A DNA stretch of 64,000 nt, taken from the NCBI GenBank assembly GCA_023388055.1, contig JAEWGW010000015.1, positions 1 to 64,000 of the forward strand. The letters run 5' to 3'. Position numbers and translations under genes: made by a program. The notes under the pieces were generated by a model. The model was not told the origin of the DNA, ran no database searches, and saw only the letters and a list, made by a program, of their open reading frames with translations. This stretch comes from Bacillota bacterium. GTDB lineage: Bacteria > Bacillota > Bacilli > Paenibacillales > NBRC-103111. Positions 25,586 through 34,799 of this stretch are shown here, piece after piece (the stretch's first letter is position 1; every line of letters starts with the position of its first letter).

Positions 25586-26773
25586 ATGAAAATTTCAACA
25601 CGCATTTACCTGGATGCGGCCCTTCAGAATGTGAAAAGCGTTGCGTTCTTTACCTTTTTGCCCGTTTTGATCGCGCGGCTGGGCGCCTCGGATTTCCAGA
25701 TTGCGCTCTCCAACTCCCTTCCCCCGCTGTTCTGCGCGTTGTCTCTGGCTTTTCTGACCCGGCAGCTGCCGGTCACCCGGGGCGTCTATCTCACCAGCGG
25801 TTACGTCCGGCAATTCGCCTTCCTCAGTATGGCGGTTTCCGTGATGCTGCCTAATCCCATTCCGGTGCTGCTCTTCTTCTGGGGGCTCAACGCCGTTTCC
25901 GTTATGATCACCGGCGCCCAACAGCCTGCTATCCTCCGCCGTGTGGTGCCTCAGGAGGATTTCCCCAAGCTGTTCAGCAACAACAAGCTGATCGGGATCG
26001 TGATTCTGGTTGTGGGCAGCTACGGCATCGGTTATGCCCTGGACGCCACCCAGAAGTTCTTTCCGATGAATTACGCCATCTCCATGCTGGTAGGCTGTTT
26101 GGCCACCTTTACCGGGATGAATCTGATCGCCACCCTGGCCCCCCATGAGAAAAAGCCCATCCGGCTGCATATGGTCCGGCCCTTCCAGGAATGCAACCGC
26201 AAGCTGTGGTGGATGGCCATGAACAACATGGGCATCGCCATGGTTGCGCCTTTATTTACCATTTACCACGTGAAAAAGCTGGGTTTGTCCAATACGGACA
26301 TCGCCTTTTTCGTCATCGCCTCCGGTATTCTCTCGGCCATTCTGATGCCCCTCACCCGGCGGGCTATTGAGCGCTTCGGCACCATGCGGGTGTATGCTGT
26401 AGCTCTGGTAGGTATGGCTCTGGTGGTTTTACCCTACGGCAAGGTCAGCCAATACGCCGTGCTGGTGGTCCTGCAGGCCATTCTGGGGGGATGCGCCGCG
26501 GTAACAGAGGTGGCCACCAACTCGGTGATGATGGAGGAGGCCCAGGCCCACAAAAAAGAGATGGACTTCTTCTCCGACTTTCAGCTCCTGATGAACGGGG
26601 GCAACGCTGTAGGAGGCCTGCTGTCCGGCTTGCTTCTAGTGTTTCTGCCCATCTGGGGCTGCTTCCTGGCCATTGCGCTGGTCCGTCTCGCCGTGCTGTT
26701 CCTGCTGAAGCCGGGGCCAGAACGCGCCGGAGAGCTGAAGAAGAGCAAACGAATGGTTTCGCAGCGGGTATAA
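25586..26773 (+). CDS. MFS transporter
   Basis: 395 residues, about 12 transmembrane segments, no N-terminal signal. Conserved half-repeats LPVLIARLGASDFQIALSNSLPP and APLFTIYHVKKLGLSNTDIAFFVIASG resemble a subgroup of MFS proteins often listed as 'MFS transporter' in Bacilli with unknown substrates. ATG at 25586 has AGGAAAGG upstream. Divergent to the galactonate genes, so uptake of a sugar acid is possible but unproven. The next gene is another MFS transporter on the same strand, 113 bp on. Confidence 0.75.
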   Translation: MKISTRIYLDAALQNVKSVAFFTFLPVLIARLGASDFQIALSNSLPPLFCALSLAFLTRQLPVTRGVYLTSGYVRQFAFLSMAVSVMLPNPIPVLLFFWGLNAVSVMITGAQQPAILRRVVPQEDFPKLFSNNKLIGIVILVVGSYGIGYALDATQKFFPMNYAISMLVGCLATFTGMNLIATLAPHEKKPIRLHMVRPFQECNRKLWWMAMNNMGIAMVAPLFTIYHVKKLGLSNTDIAFFVIASGILSAILMPLTRRAIERFGTMRVYAVALVGMALVVLPYGKVSQYAVLVVLQAILGGCAAVTEVATNSVMMEEAQAHKKEMDFFSDFQLLMNGGNAVGGLLSGLLLVFLPIWGCFLAIALVRLAVLFLLKPGPERAGELKKSKRMVSQRV

Positions 26774-26886
26774 GGAAGCGACATGCTTGGATAAGAACAT
26801 TTAAATATAAAAAAATTTCCTCTTCCCAGTTTCTGCAAACCCCCTTATAATAAGGGAACGAATGTTTGGGAAAGGAAACCTGTTGT

Positions 26887-28191
26887 ATGAAATCCGCAAG
26901 AAATCTGAACCGTCTGTGGAAAAGCTATGACGCCGCCATCTGGATCCGGGCCATCGGAACGGCACTGACCTCCATCACCAATTTTATGATGCGGCCGTTT
27001 TTGGTGCTGTATCTCTTCGGCCAGCTGGAGGGCAATGTGTTCCTGTCCATGCTGGTGGTATCCCTGTCGCCCTTTATGGGGATGCTGGTGGGGCTGTTCG
27101 CCGGCAAGCTCAGCGACAGAGTAGGCCGCAAGCCGGTTATGCTAACCTCGCTGTTGATCCAATGTGCCTCCATGCTGGCCTTTATGGCTGCTACCAGCGT
27201 CTGGCATTATGCTTTGATCTCCGTGTTCAGCGGTGTGGGCCATGCCTTGTTCTATCCGGCCGCCAACGCCCAGGTCAGCGATGTGGTCCCCGAGGACAAA
27301 CGCCCCGAGGTGTTCGCCTTGTTCCATACCGCCTTGAATCTGGGAGCTGCCGCAGGCCCGCTGTTAGGGCTTTTGCTCTTTAACTGGAATATGCATTTGG
27401 TCTTCTTCGCCTGTGCCGTTACCACGGGAATTTACGCCCTTCTGGTGTGGTGGAAAGTGCCGGAGACCCTGCAGGCCGTGCCGCAGGCTTCAGCGTCTGC
27501 CTCAGGAGAGCTTGCTCCCCCGGGAACCTTGAAATCCGGCCCCTTCAGCCTGCCCGGCTGGTTCAAAAAACACAAGCTGCTGGTATCCATCACCCTCTCC
27601 TCCATGCCGGTTACGCTCCTGTATGCTTTGGTGGAATCCGCTTTCCCGCTTCATCTGCAATCGCGGTTCACCAATTACCAATCCATCTTCGCCTCGCTGA
27701 TGACCTTCAACGGTCTGATGGTCATTCTGCTGCAGATCTGGATTGCCCGCAAAACAGCCAACATGGCCCTGCACCGGGTTATGGGGACGGCGTACATCAT
27801 GTTTGCATTGGTGGCGCTGGGATACGGTTTTGCTCCATGGATCGTGCTGCTGTTCGTGGTTGAGTTCGTGTTCACCATCGGGGAAATGATGAACGGCCCC
27901 CACTCCCAAAAGCTGGTGTCCGTTATCGCCCCCGCTGAGGAGCGCGGCTTTTACTTCAGCTTCTACAGCATGAACTGGCAGGTGTCCCGGTTCGTTGGCC
28001 CCCTGTTGGCCGGGCTGGTGCTGAGCAAGCTCAACGGGGAGTGGCTGTTCGGGATGCTGGCTGTACTGATTGCCGCCGGAGGTGTCTCGATGTTTTTTGT
28101 ATGCCGATCGTATTACCGCCGCACCGTCTCATCTGCAGCAGAAGCGGTCCGCACCTGCGAGGCGGTTGCCACAGCGGAGGCATCGGCCTGA
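26887..28191 (+). CDS. MFS transporter (multidrug-type)
   Basis: 434 residues, 12 predicted membrane segments. Motif A GKLSDRVGRKPVM between TM2 and TM3 is complete and the MNWQVSRFVGPLLAGLVLSK segment suits the drug:H+ antiporter group. Basic central loop of about 45 residues (PGWFKKHKLL) after TM6. ATG at 26887 has GGAAAGGAAA upstream. Ends 32 bp before a strong terminator. Substrate not inferable. Confidence 0.8.
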   Translation: MKSARNLNRLWKSYDAAIWIRAIGTALTSITNFMMRPFLVLYLFGQLEGNVFLSMLVVSLSPFMGMLVGLFAGKLSDRVGRKPVMLTSLLIQCASMLAFMAATSVWHYALISVFSGVGHALFYPAANAQVSDVVPEDKRPEVFALFHTALNLGAAAGPLLGLLLFNWNMHLVFFACAVTTGIYALLVWWKVPETLQAVPQASASASGELAPPGTLKSGPFSLPGWFKKHKLLVSITLSSMPVTLLYALVESAFPLHLQSRFTNYQSIFASLMTFNGLMVILLQIWIARKTANMALHRVMGTAYIMFALVALGYGFAPWIVLLFVVEFVFTIGEMMNGPHSQKLVSVIAPAEERGFYFSFYSMNWQVSRFVGPLLAGLVLSKLNGEWLFGMLAVLIAAGGVSMFFVCRSYYRRTVSSAAEAVRTCEAVATAEASA

Positions 28192-28223
28192 GGCAGCTCA
28201 GGGTTCTGCCGCTAAATAGAGGA

Positions 28224-28257
28224 AGGACCGTCGGGCTATGCGCCTGGCGGTCCTTTT
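28224..28257 (+). terminator. Terminator of the MFS gene pair
   Basis: AGGACCG-TCGGGCTATGCGCCTGG-CGGTCCT followed by TTTTTATT, 32 bp after the stop codon. Confidence 0.85.
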
Positions 28258-28296
28258 TATTGGATTGGCAGCAGCTTGGCAGCGGCTTGGCAGCCG

Positions 28297-29070
28297 CTAC
28301 AGGGCATACTCTGGCTCCTGTGTCTCATCCTCGAAGAAATAGTGCATGATCCGCTTTTTAATGTGGGCAAAATCGGCTGAGGCCCGGTCATGGGTAGCGT
28401 AGCTGTCCGCGTCAATAACCGCCTTGATTCGCCCCGGCCGGGAAGACATCACTACAATACGCTGGCCCAGGTAGATAGCTTCGTCAATATCGTGGGTGAC
28501 GAGAATCATGGTGGTTTTTTCGGCCTCCCAGATGCGCAGCACCTCCTTCTGCATTTGGATGCGGGTTAAGGCGTCCAAGGCGCCGAACGGCTCATCCATC
28601 AGCAGAATCTCGGGGTTGGTCACCAAAGCACGGGCAATTGCCGCCCGCTGGGCCATGCCGCCGGAGAGCTGCTTGGGGTATGCATTGCCGAAGCCCTCCA
28701 GCTGCACCAGCCGCAGGTACTCCTCTACCCGCCGGTTTTTTTCCTCTGCCGTCAAGGCAAACAGTCCCAACCCCACATTATCCTTCACCTTCAGCCAAGG
28801 CAGCAGACGGTGCTCCTGAAAAACCATGCCCCGGTCCGTGCCGGGCCCTTGAATGGGCTGGCCGTTATAGGAAACGCTGCCGGTTTCGTAAGGGACCAGC
28901 CCGGCGATAATTTTCAGCAGGGTGCTTTTGCCGCAGCCGCTATGTCCCAGTATGGTCAGGAACTCCCCGGGCCGGATATCCAGATGGATATCCTCCAGCA
29001 CGGAGATGTCCTCTTGATCCACGCGGAAGCTTTTATGCAAATTGTGAATTTCCAACACTCCAGCAGGCAT
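28297..29070 (-). CDS. ABC transporter ATPase, sulfonate/nitrate/taurine type (SsuB-like)
   Basis: 257 residues. Walker A GHSGCGKST, Q-loop VFQEHRLLPW, signature LSGGMAQRAAIARAL, Walker B ILLMDEPFGALD and H-loop VTHDIDEA are all intact. Energises the permease and lipoprotein encoded upstream (SsuC- and SsuA-like). Last gene of the islA-islB-ssuA-ssuC run, but separated from ssuC by 297 bp that contain four TGCAAAAGTGCA-type repeats, so it may be expressed at a different level. Confidence 0.9.
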   Translation of the reverse strand: MPAGVLEIHNLHKSFRVDQEDISVLEDIHLDIRPGEFLTILGHSGCGKSTLLKIIAGLVPYETGSVSYNGQPIQGPGTDRGMVFQEHRLLPWLKVKDNVGLGLFALTAEEKNRRVEEYLRLVQLEGFGNAYPKQLSGGMAQRAAIARALVTNPEILLMDEPFGALDALTRIQMQKEVLRIWEAEKTTMILVTHDIDEAIYLGQRIVVMSSRPGRIKAVIDADSYATHDRASADFAHIKKRIMHYFFEDETQEPEYAL

Positions 29071-29160
29071 GTAATCCCTCCTTCGTCTGTACCCTGGATG
29101 GGAGCAGACACTGTATGTCCTTTAGCCCCCGGTCATCCGCCAGTTTCAGCGCCCTCCAAA

Positions 29161-29334
29161 TGCAAAAGTGCAGTTATTCTATCGCCTGCCTCTCCCATCG
29201 AGTGACATAATGCAAAAGTGCATCTATTTTGCGGAAAAGGGCTGCTGGAGAGGAGAATGCCGGGAAATAACTGCACTTTTGCAGGGACGGCTGCGGAATG
29301 GGGGCTTTTCCTCAAAAATAACTGCACTTTTGCA
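29161..29334. repeat. Four copies of an 18-bp TGCAAAAGTGCAGTTATT element in the ssuC-ssuB gap
   Basis: Two copies point one way (29161-29178 and 29211-29227, the second a variant ending TCTATT) and two the other (AATAACTGCACTTTTGCA at 29266-29283 and 29317-29334). Each holds the small palindrome TGCA-N4-TGCA. Spacing is about 50 bp. Function unknown: mRNA structure, protein site or selfish repeat. Confidence 0.8.
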
Positions 29335-29367
29335 GTTGAGCAAACTAAACAGATGGTGAGGGGCGCG

Positions 29368-30183
29368 TTACCGCCAGCCCGCGAACAGGCTTTCCACCCT
29401 TTTCAACACACTGTCCATCAGCTTGCCGATGATGCCGATGGTTAGCATGCCGACAATCATGGTGTCCGTCTGGGCCAGGTTCCGGGCATCCATGATGAGG
29501 TAGCCGACGCCGCTTTCCGCAGCGATCAGCTCCGCAGCCACCACGCACACCCACGCCACACCCAGGCCGATCCGCAGACCCGTCATGATGGAGGGCAGAG
29601 CCCCTGGCAGAATAATCTGCCGTACCAGACGGGTCCAGGGCAGCTTGTAAATTTGCGCCACCTCAATATATTTGCCCTCGATTTGGTGAATGCCATCCAC
29701 CACGTTGACGAAAATGGGGAAGAAGGCGCCGATGGAGATAATGTACAGCTTGGAGGCCTCTCCGATGCCGAACCACAGGATAGCCAGCGGGATCCAGGCA
29801 ATAGGCGGAATGGGCTTCAGCACCTGGATAATCACGTCAGTCAAACGCTCCATCACCTTGGACCAGCCCACCGCAATGCCCAGTACAACAGCCAGCAGCG
29901 CCGCAATCAGGAAGCCGGTCATCACCCGCTGCAGGCTGGCCAGCACATGAGTCAGCAGCGCTCCGTTTTCGATCAGCTTCAGCGCCCGTTCCGCCGTTTT
30001 GACCGGAGAGGTCAGCGTGACGGGATTAATGTAACCCAAGCTGTAGGCCAGCTGCCACAGCGCGATGACCGCCACAGGCAAAACAGCATATTGCCCGATG
30101 ATCCTCACCTGGCGGCCAGCCCCAGACTTCCGGACTGCCTTGCCCTCTACTGTCTTGCTTTTCAGACCGGCAGCCGTAATCAT
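29368..30183 (-). CDS. ABC transporter permease, sulfonate type (SsuC-like)
   Basis: 271 residues with about six membrane segments and the EAA-like loop (EVAQIYKLPWTRLVRQIILPGALPSIMTGLRIGLGVAW) of the BPD_transp_1 family. Start codon overlaps the stop of the substrate-binding gene by 4 bp. Partner of the SsuA-like lipoprotein and SsuB-like ATPase in import of a sulfonate or similar anion. Confidence 0.9.
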   Translation of the reverse strand: MITAAGLKSKTVEGKAVRKSGAGRQVRIIGQYAVLPVAVIALWQLAYSLGYINPVTLTSPVKTAERALKLIENGALLTHVLASLQRVMTGFLIAALLAVVLGIAVGWSKVMERLTDVIIQVLKPIPPIAWIPLAILWFGIGEASKLYIISIGAFFPIFVNVVDGIHQIEGKYIEVAQIYKLPWTRLVRQIILPGALPSIMTGLRIGLGVAWVCVVAAELIAAESGVGYLIMDARNLAQTDTMIVGMLTIGIIGKLMDSVLKRVESLFAGWR

Positions 30184-31199
30184 TTGATACCAGCGCCGTT
30201 CAGATAGGTCCGGTCCACATACTTGTCAATGTCCACCGGATTTTCCGTAATCTTTTCGTCCCGCATAAACTTCTCTACAGCCTTCAGCTCGGCAATGTCC
30301 ACGTCCTGGATCAGGGGGTTGTAATCGAATTTGCTGAAAATACGGGCCAGCTGCTCCGACTCCAATCCGATATCCTTGGCGATCAGGTCTGCCGCCTCCT
30401 TGGGATTGGACTTGATAAATTCGTATCCCTTCTTGTAGGCGTTCAGGTAAATCTCTACCAGCTTCGGATTGTTGGAGGCGAATTTTTGTGTGCCGTAGAT
30501 CACCAGATTGGCCCGTTTAATGCCCGTTCCGTCCACCAGCACCTTGGCGATTCCCGCATCCTTGAATTTGGTGATAAAAGGCTCCCATGTCACAGCCGCG
30601 TCAATAGCCTTGGTCACCAGCGCATTCTGCATATCCGCCGCCGCCAGATTCACTACGGTAATGTCATTGATGGTTAACCCTGCCTTGTTCAGCACCAGAA
30701 TCAATAAATGGTGGGCGTAGGAGCCCTTAACCACCGCCACCTTCTTGCCCTTCAGCTCCTCCGGTTTGGTGATGGGGCTGTTAGGCGCCACCACAAAGGC
30801 CAACGCCTCCGGCCCATAAGCCGCATTGGCGATAATCCGCAGGTCCTGCCCGGCGGACTTGGCAATAATAGCGGGCACATCCCCCAGCACCCCGATATCC
30901 TGCTGCCCGGCAGCGAAGGATTCATTCACCAGAGGACCGGAATTGAAGGAGGTCCATTTTACCGTTACGTTGAGGCTTTTCAGCTCCTCCTCGATCCATC
31001 CTTTGTTTTTGGCTACATAGATAGGCGAATACAGGGGAAAGGGCTGGATGGCCAAACGGACTTCCGAGGCGACATAGCCTTTCCCGGCTGAAGCCGCAGC
31101 CGGTGCCGCCTCATCCTTATTCCCGCAGCCTGCCGCCAGTATTCCGGTGAGCAGGACCACAGCACCTGTAAGTGCGGCCCATTTTTTCTTCACATTCAT
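30180..31199 (-). CDS. ABC transporter substrate-binding lipoprotein, sulfonate type (SsuA-like)
   Basis: 339 residues. Signal peptide with lipobox ILAAGC (Cys25), then a two-lobe NMT1/SsuA-like binding protein (QPFPLYSPIYVAKNKGWIEEEL, FAAGQQDIGVLGDVPAIIAKSAG, AAVTWEPFITKFKDAG). Binds aliphatic sulfonates, taurine, nitrate or thiamine precursors in various relatives. ATG at 31199 has GGAGGAAAT upstream. It lies 47 bp after the glycyl radical activase, which suggests that the imported compound is the substrate of the glycyl radical enzyme. Confidence 0.88.
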   Translation of the reverse strand: MNVKKKWAALTGAVVLLTGILAAGCGNKDEAAPAAASAGKGYVASEVRLAIQPFPLYSPIYVAKNKGWIEEELKSLNVTVKWTSFNSGPLVNESFAAGQQDIGVLGDVPAIIAKSAGQDLRIIANAAYGPEALAFVVAPNSPITKPEELKGKKVAVVKGSYAHHLLILVLNKAGLTINDITVVNLAAADMQNALVTKAIDAAVTWEPFITKFKDAGIAKVLVDGTGIKRANLVIYGTQKFASNNPKLVEIYLNAYKKGYEFIKSNPKEAADLIAKDIGLESEQLARIFSKFDYNPLIQDVDIAELKAVEKFMRDEKITENPVDIDKYVDRTYLNGAGIK

Positions 31200-31246
31200 G
31201 ATAATTTCCTCCATCAGCTCAAGTTTGGGGTTTCACGTCACCGTGT

Positions 31247-32173
31247 TTACTCCGCTTCAATTTCAAGACCTGCTGCTTGCCGCAGCCTTGCGAATCGTTC
31301 CTCAGGCAGCTGCACATCCCCCATCAGATACGGCTTGTTCAGAAGCCCGTATTTGGTGGAGCCGAAACGGTGGTACTTCAAAAGCTCATACTTCTCTATT
31401 CGCATGGATTTAATCAGATTACGGATAGCGGCAATCTCTTGCTCTCCGTCATTGAAGCCGGGGATCACCGGCGTACGCACCACAATCCGCTCCGGATCAT
31501 ACTGGCCAGCCAGACGCCGCAGATTGTCGACAATCCTATCCGGCTCCACACCCGTATATGCCCTGTGCTTCGCCGCATCCAATGATTTTACATCATAATA
31601 AATATGATCCAAATAGGGCAAAAGCGCCTCAAGGGTTGCCCACGGCCCGTACCCACAGGTTTCCAGAGCGGTATTGATCCGCCGCTTCTTGGCCTCCCGC
31701 AAAAGTGCAAGGGTGAAGTCCCCCTGCAGGGTGGCCTCTCCACCGCTAACAGTCAGACCACCTCGAGACCGCCGGTAGAAGGCGGCTTCCTGCTCCACCA
31801 CAGCCAGCACCTCATCCACGGTCATCATCCGGCCGTAAACGCCGGCAGCCTGGGAGGGGCAAACCTCCGCGCAGAGCAGGCAATCCGTACAAAGCTCACG
31901 AATGATGAAAGCCGGACCACCATCCGTGCTTATGATCGCCTGAGCCGGGCACACCTCCACACATCCCTTGCAGCCGGCAGTGCCGATGCACTTCCCCGGG
32001 TCCAGATAAACCTCCCGCTCCCGCCGCCACGATTCCGGGTTACTGCACCACCGGCAGCGGAGCGGACAGCCCTTCAGGAATACCACCGTTCGGATGCCCG
32101 GCCCATCATGCAGGGAATATCTCTGTATCTGGATGACGTTGCCCAGCGGCTTGGCCGGATCAGACGGTTTCAT
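31247..32173 (-). CDS. islB: Glycyl radical enzyme activating enzyme (radical SAM), IslB-like
   Basis: About 308 residues. Radical SAM motif C-x3-C-x2-C in GCPLRCRWCSN near the N terminus, then two 4Fe-4S ferredoxin motifs (CIGTAGCKGCVEVCP and CTDCLLCAEVCP), the arrangement of activases for non-PFL glycyl radical enzymes, and the SAM-binding GGEATLQ and TPVIPGFNDGEQE motifs. It abstracts the glycyl hydrogen of the enzyme encoded just upstream, whose 3' end it overlaps by 14 bp. Start chosen at ATG 32173; 32197 is possible. Oxygen-sensitive by family. Confidence 0.88.
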   Translation of the reverse strand: MKPSDPAKPLGNVIQIQRYSLHDGPGIRTVVFLKGCPLRCRWCSNPESWRREREVYLDPGKCIGTAGCKGCVEVCPAQAIISTDGGPAFIIRELCTDCLLCAEVCPSQAAGVYGRMMTVDEVLAVVEQEAAFYRRSRGGLTVSGGEATLQGDFTLALLREAKKRRINTALETCGYGPWATLEALLPYLDHIYYDVKSLDAAKHRAYTGVEPDRIVDNLRRLAGQYDPERIVVRTPVIPGFNDGEQEIAAIRNLIKSMRIEKYELLKYHRFGSTKYGLLNKPYLMGDVQLPEERFARLRQAAGLEIEAE

Positions 32174-34634
32174 GGGCAGTCCGTTCGATAAGGTCATTCT
32201 GCAGATCGGCGGACAAGTCGGTGAAGTAGGCGCTGTATCCGGCAATACGAACCAGCAGATTCCGGTATTGGTCCGGGTTCTTTTGGGCATCCAGCAGGGT
32301 CTGGCGGTTGATGATATTGAACTGGAGATGCCACAGGCGCAGATCGCTCCAGGTGCGGATGAAGGAAATCAGCTTCTCCGTCCCCTCCTCCCCAACCACG
32401 CAGGCCGGGGTCAGCTTGATGTTCAGGAGGCGGGCCGCCCGCTCCCGGTAGTTATAGTTCTTGGAGGCATAGTTGGACAAAAGCACAGCCGTCGGTCCGT
32501 TGACATCCGCGCCGTGGGAAGCCGAGGAGCCGTCTGCCAGGGGTGTGTAAGCCCTTCTGCCGTTGGGGGTAGCGCTGACCACCTTGCCGAAGGGGACATG
32601 GGAGGTGAAGGGCACATACCGCAGATCCAGATGAACACCCAGCTCCTTAGAATATTTCCTGGTGAACCGCAGCGCCTCCTCATCCAGACGGCGGGCAATT
32701 TCGTCTGCATAAGGATCATTATTGCCGTAGCTGGGTGCATGGACCAGAAGCTGGCGGATAATCTCCCGGCCTTCGAAATTCCGCTCCAATGACTCCAGCA
32801 GCTCCTCCATGGTAATTCTGCGGTCCTCAAACACCAGCTTGCGGATCGCCGCCAGGGAATCCACTACCGTGCCGTAGCCGATAAACTCAAAATAACCGAG
32901 GTTTATGCCGCCTTCGATGTGGTGGGTATGCAGGTCCTTGTGGTTTTGGAGGCACAGCTCATGCAGGGACGAACCCAGCGGTGCGGCAAAATGCTGCTCC
33001 CGAAGCCGTACAATGGCGTGCTGCTGCACGAAGGCATGGCGCAGGAAGTGGGTTTGCTGGGCCAGATAAGCGTCGAAGAAGGACTCCCAGGTCGTAAGCT
33101 CTGCCGCCTTGGGGGTTTGCAGTCCAATGGTTTCCTCTCCGTACAGCTTCATCCGGCCGCTGTAGAGGGTCATCTCCAGAGCCGCCGCAAAGTTGATATA
33201 GGCGCAGGGGCTGGTGTACGTGTCCCGGTTGGGCATACGGCATTCGGCACAGCCGGACACGGCATAGTCGTAAGCTTCCTCGAAGGCCGCTCCCTTGGCC
33301 AACAGAAGGGGAATAACCTCCTCGTCGTTAATCAGCTTCGGAAATCCGGAGCCATCCTTAATCGTTTCGGCAATTTCGTATAAGTACCGCTCCGGGGCCC
33401 GGGTATGGATTCTGGCTGCCAGGTCGGGATAGTTCAGGGGAAACTCCTGCTTGGATTTCAGAAACAGATAGGTGAGCTCGTTGGTGGCATCCAGACCGTT
33501 TTTGGTCTGGCCGCCGATGGTTACCGCCTCCCAATGGGCATAACCCTCATTGAAGGCGCCGCCTGCCGGGGAAATGTACAGGTCGATAAACTGGGCCATA
33601 GCATCCCATACGCATTCCAGCAGCTCTACCGTTTCCTCATCGGTGAGGATGCCCTGCTCCACATCCCGCTTGTAGAAGGGATACAGGTACTGGTCCATCC
33701 GCCCGTTGGAAATGACCGTGCCCGTCTTCTGCTCCAGCCGGGAGAACATCTGCGTGAACCACTGGGCCTGCACCGCCTCGTGGAAGCTCCGGGGAGGGAG
33801 CTCCGGCACCCTGGCGCAGATCTCGGCGATGCGCAGCAGCTCCGCCTCTCTGGCAGGATCACGCTGGGCCTGTGCCAGCTCCGCCGCCAAGTCGGAATGC
33901 CGCCTGGCCCACAGCACGATGGCATCCGAGACATTCACAATCGCCTCCAGGAAGGGGCGTTTCTCCATGGTATCCACCGGACTGTAGGGGTCCAGCTCCG
34001 CCAATTCCTTTTGCGCCGATTCCTTAATGCCCTTGAAACCCACCGCCAGCACTTTCTCGTAATCATGAACCCATTGGATGGAAGAACGGAAGGAGGCTGT
34101 TTCGTTGACAATAAACCGTGAAGCGAAGGTATTCTGGGGGTCGTAGGTGAGCTTCAGCGTTTCCGGGGGGAGTGCCTTGACCAGGCTTTCGTGGAAGGTT
34201 TTGCCCTTCCAGTACGGTGCGATTTCTTCAATGATAATCCGGGCATCCTCCTTGGTTATGTCAAAAGGGGATTCCGTCCGCTGGGGCAGCTGCTGGATGG
34301 CCAAATCCAGGAAATCTCCGTCCAGCTCCGGGTACAAAATCCCGTATCTCCCCGGGTATCCGCCACGCCCCACGATAAGCTGGTCATCGTCAATATATAC
34401 CGTAATATGCTTGGCAATATGCAACAGCGCTTTGGACCACCTGAGAACAAGGGGCTCTCCTTCCGTTTCCTTGAAGGATTCCGTAAACAGCCTTGCCCGT
34501 TCCACATCAATTTTCGGCCGTTCAGTCTGGAAGGCTCTGAGTATCCTTGTAGCCCGCTCATGTCCCTTTGCCGCCGGCAAGGTACCAGCTTGCAGACGTT
34601 CTTCCTGCAGCGATAACACCTGGTTGATTGCCAT
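32160..34634 (-). CDS. islA: Glycyl radical enzyme, putative isethionate sulfite-lyase
   Basis: 824 residues (ATG at 34634 with GGGGAGGG). Contains the cysteine loop VSGCAECR (Cys462, Glu464) and the C-terminal glycyl loop RIAGYSAYF (Gly799). The C-x-E pair excludes pyruvate formate-lyase (CC). Residues that I recall as the active site of characterised IslA (R189, Q193, W374, C468, E470, R678, F682, G805) have counterparts exactly six positions earlier: R183, Q187, W368, C462, E464, R672, F676, G799. IslA splits isethionate into acetaldehyde and sulfite. The sulfonate-type ABC transporter downstream agrees. A related sulfolyase (for example for DHPS) remains possible. Enzyme active only without oxygen. 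Confidence 0.75.
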   Translation of the reverse strand: MAINQVLSLQEERLQAGTLPAAKGHERATRILRAFQTERPKIDVERARLFTESFKETEGEPLVLRWSKALLHIAKHITVYIDDDQLIVGRGGYPGRYGILYPELDGDFLDLAIQQLPQRTESPFDITKEDARIIIEEIAPYWKGKTFHESLVKALPPETLKLTYDPQNTFASRFIVNETASFRSSIQWVHDYEKVLAVGFKGIKESAQKELAELDPYSPVDTMEKRPFLEAIVNVSDAIVLWARRHSDLAAELAQAQRDPAREAELLRIAEICARVPELPPRSFHEAVQAQWFTQMFSRLEQKTGTVISNGRMDQYLYPFYKRDVEQGILTDEETVELLECVWDAMAQFIDLYISPAGGAFNEGYAHWEAVTIGGQTKNGLDATNELTYLFLKSKQEFPLNYPDLAARIHTRAPERYLYEIAETIKDGSGFPKLINDEEVIPLLLAKGAAFEEAYDYAVSGCAECRMPNRDTYTSPCAYINFAAALEMTLYSGRMKLYGEETIGLQTPKAAELTTWESFFDAYLAQQTHFLRHAFVQQHAIVRLREQHFAAPLGSSLHELCLQNHKDLHTHHIEGGINLGYFEFIGYGTVVDSLAAIRKLVFEDRRITMEELLESLERNFEGREIIRQLLVHAPSYGNNDPYADEIARRLDEEALRFTRKYSKELGVHLDLRYVPFTSHVPFGKVVSATPNGRRAYTPLADGSSASHGADVNGPTAVLLSNYASKNYNYRERAARLLNIKLTPACVVGEEGTEKLISFIRTWSDLRLWHLQFNIINRQTLLDAQKNPDQYRNLLVRIAGYSAYFTDLSADLQNDLIERTAHETV

Positions 34635-34686
34635 TCCATACCCTCCCCAATTCATACTATACATATAGGAATTAATTATTTTCATA

Positions 34687-34715
34687 ATCGTATAGCGGGG
34701 ATCAGGCTTTGTCAA
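34687..34715 (-). promoter_or_regulatory. Sigma-A promoter of the islA operon
   Basis: -35 TTGACA (34715-34710), 17-bp spacer, -10 TACGAT (34692-34687), 53 bp before the start codon. An inverted repeat CTATA-N2-TATAG at 34657-34668 lies between -10 and the ribosome site and may be an operator. Confidence 0.65.
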
Positions 34716-34799
34716 TGACCTTAGGGGCGGAAAACCCCGGAATTCACGAAGTCTACAAAGAGTTGGGAAATTTCTACAAACTCAAATTGCATCCGAATA

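Noticed and set aside
32160..34634. Glycyl radical enzyme as pyruvate formate-lyase
   Set aside because: PFL has two adjacent catalytic cysteines; here the loop is C-A-E, and the activase has two extra ferredoxin clusters, as in lyases and dehydratases.
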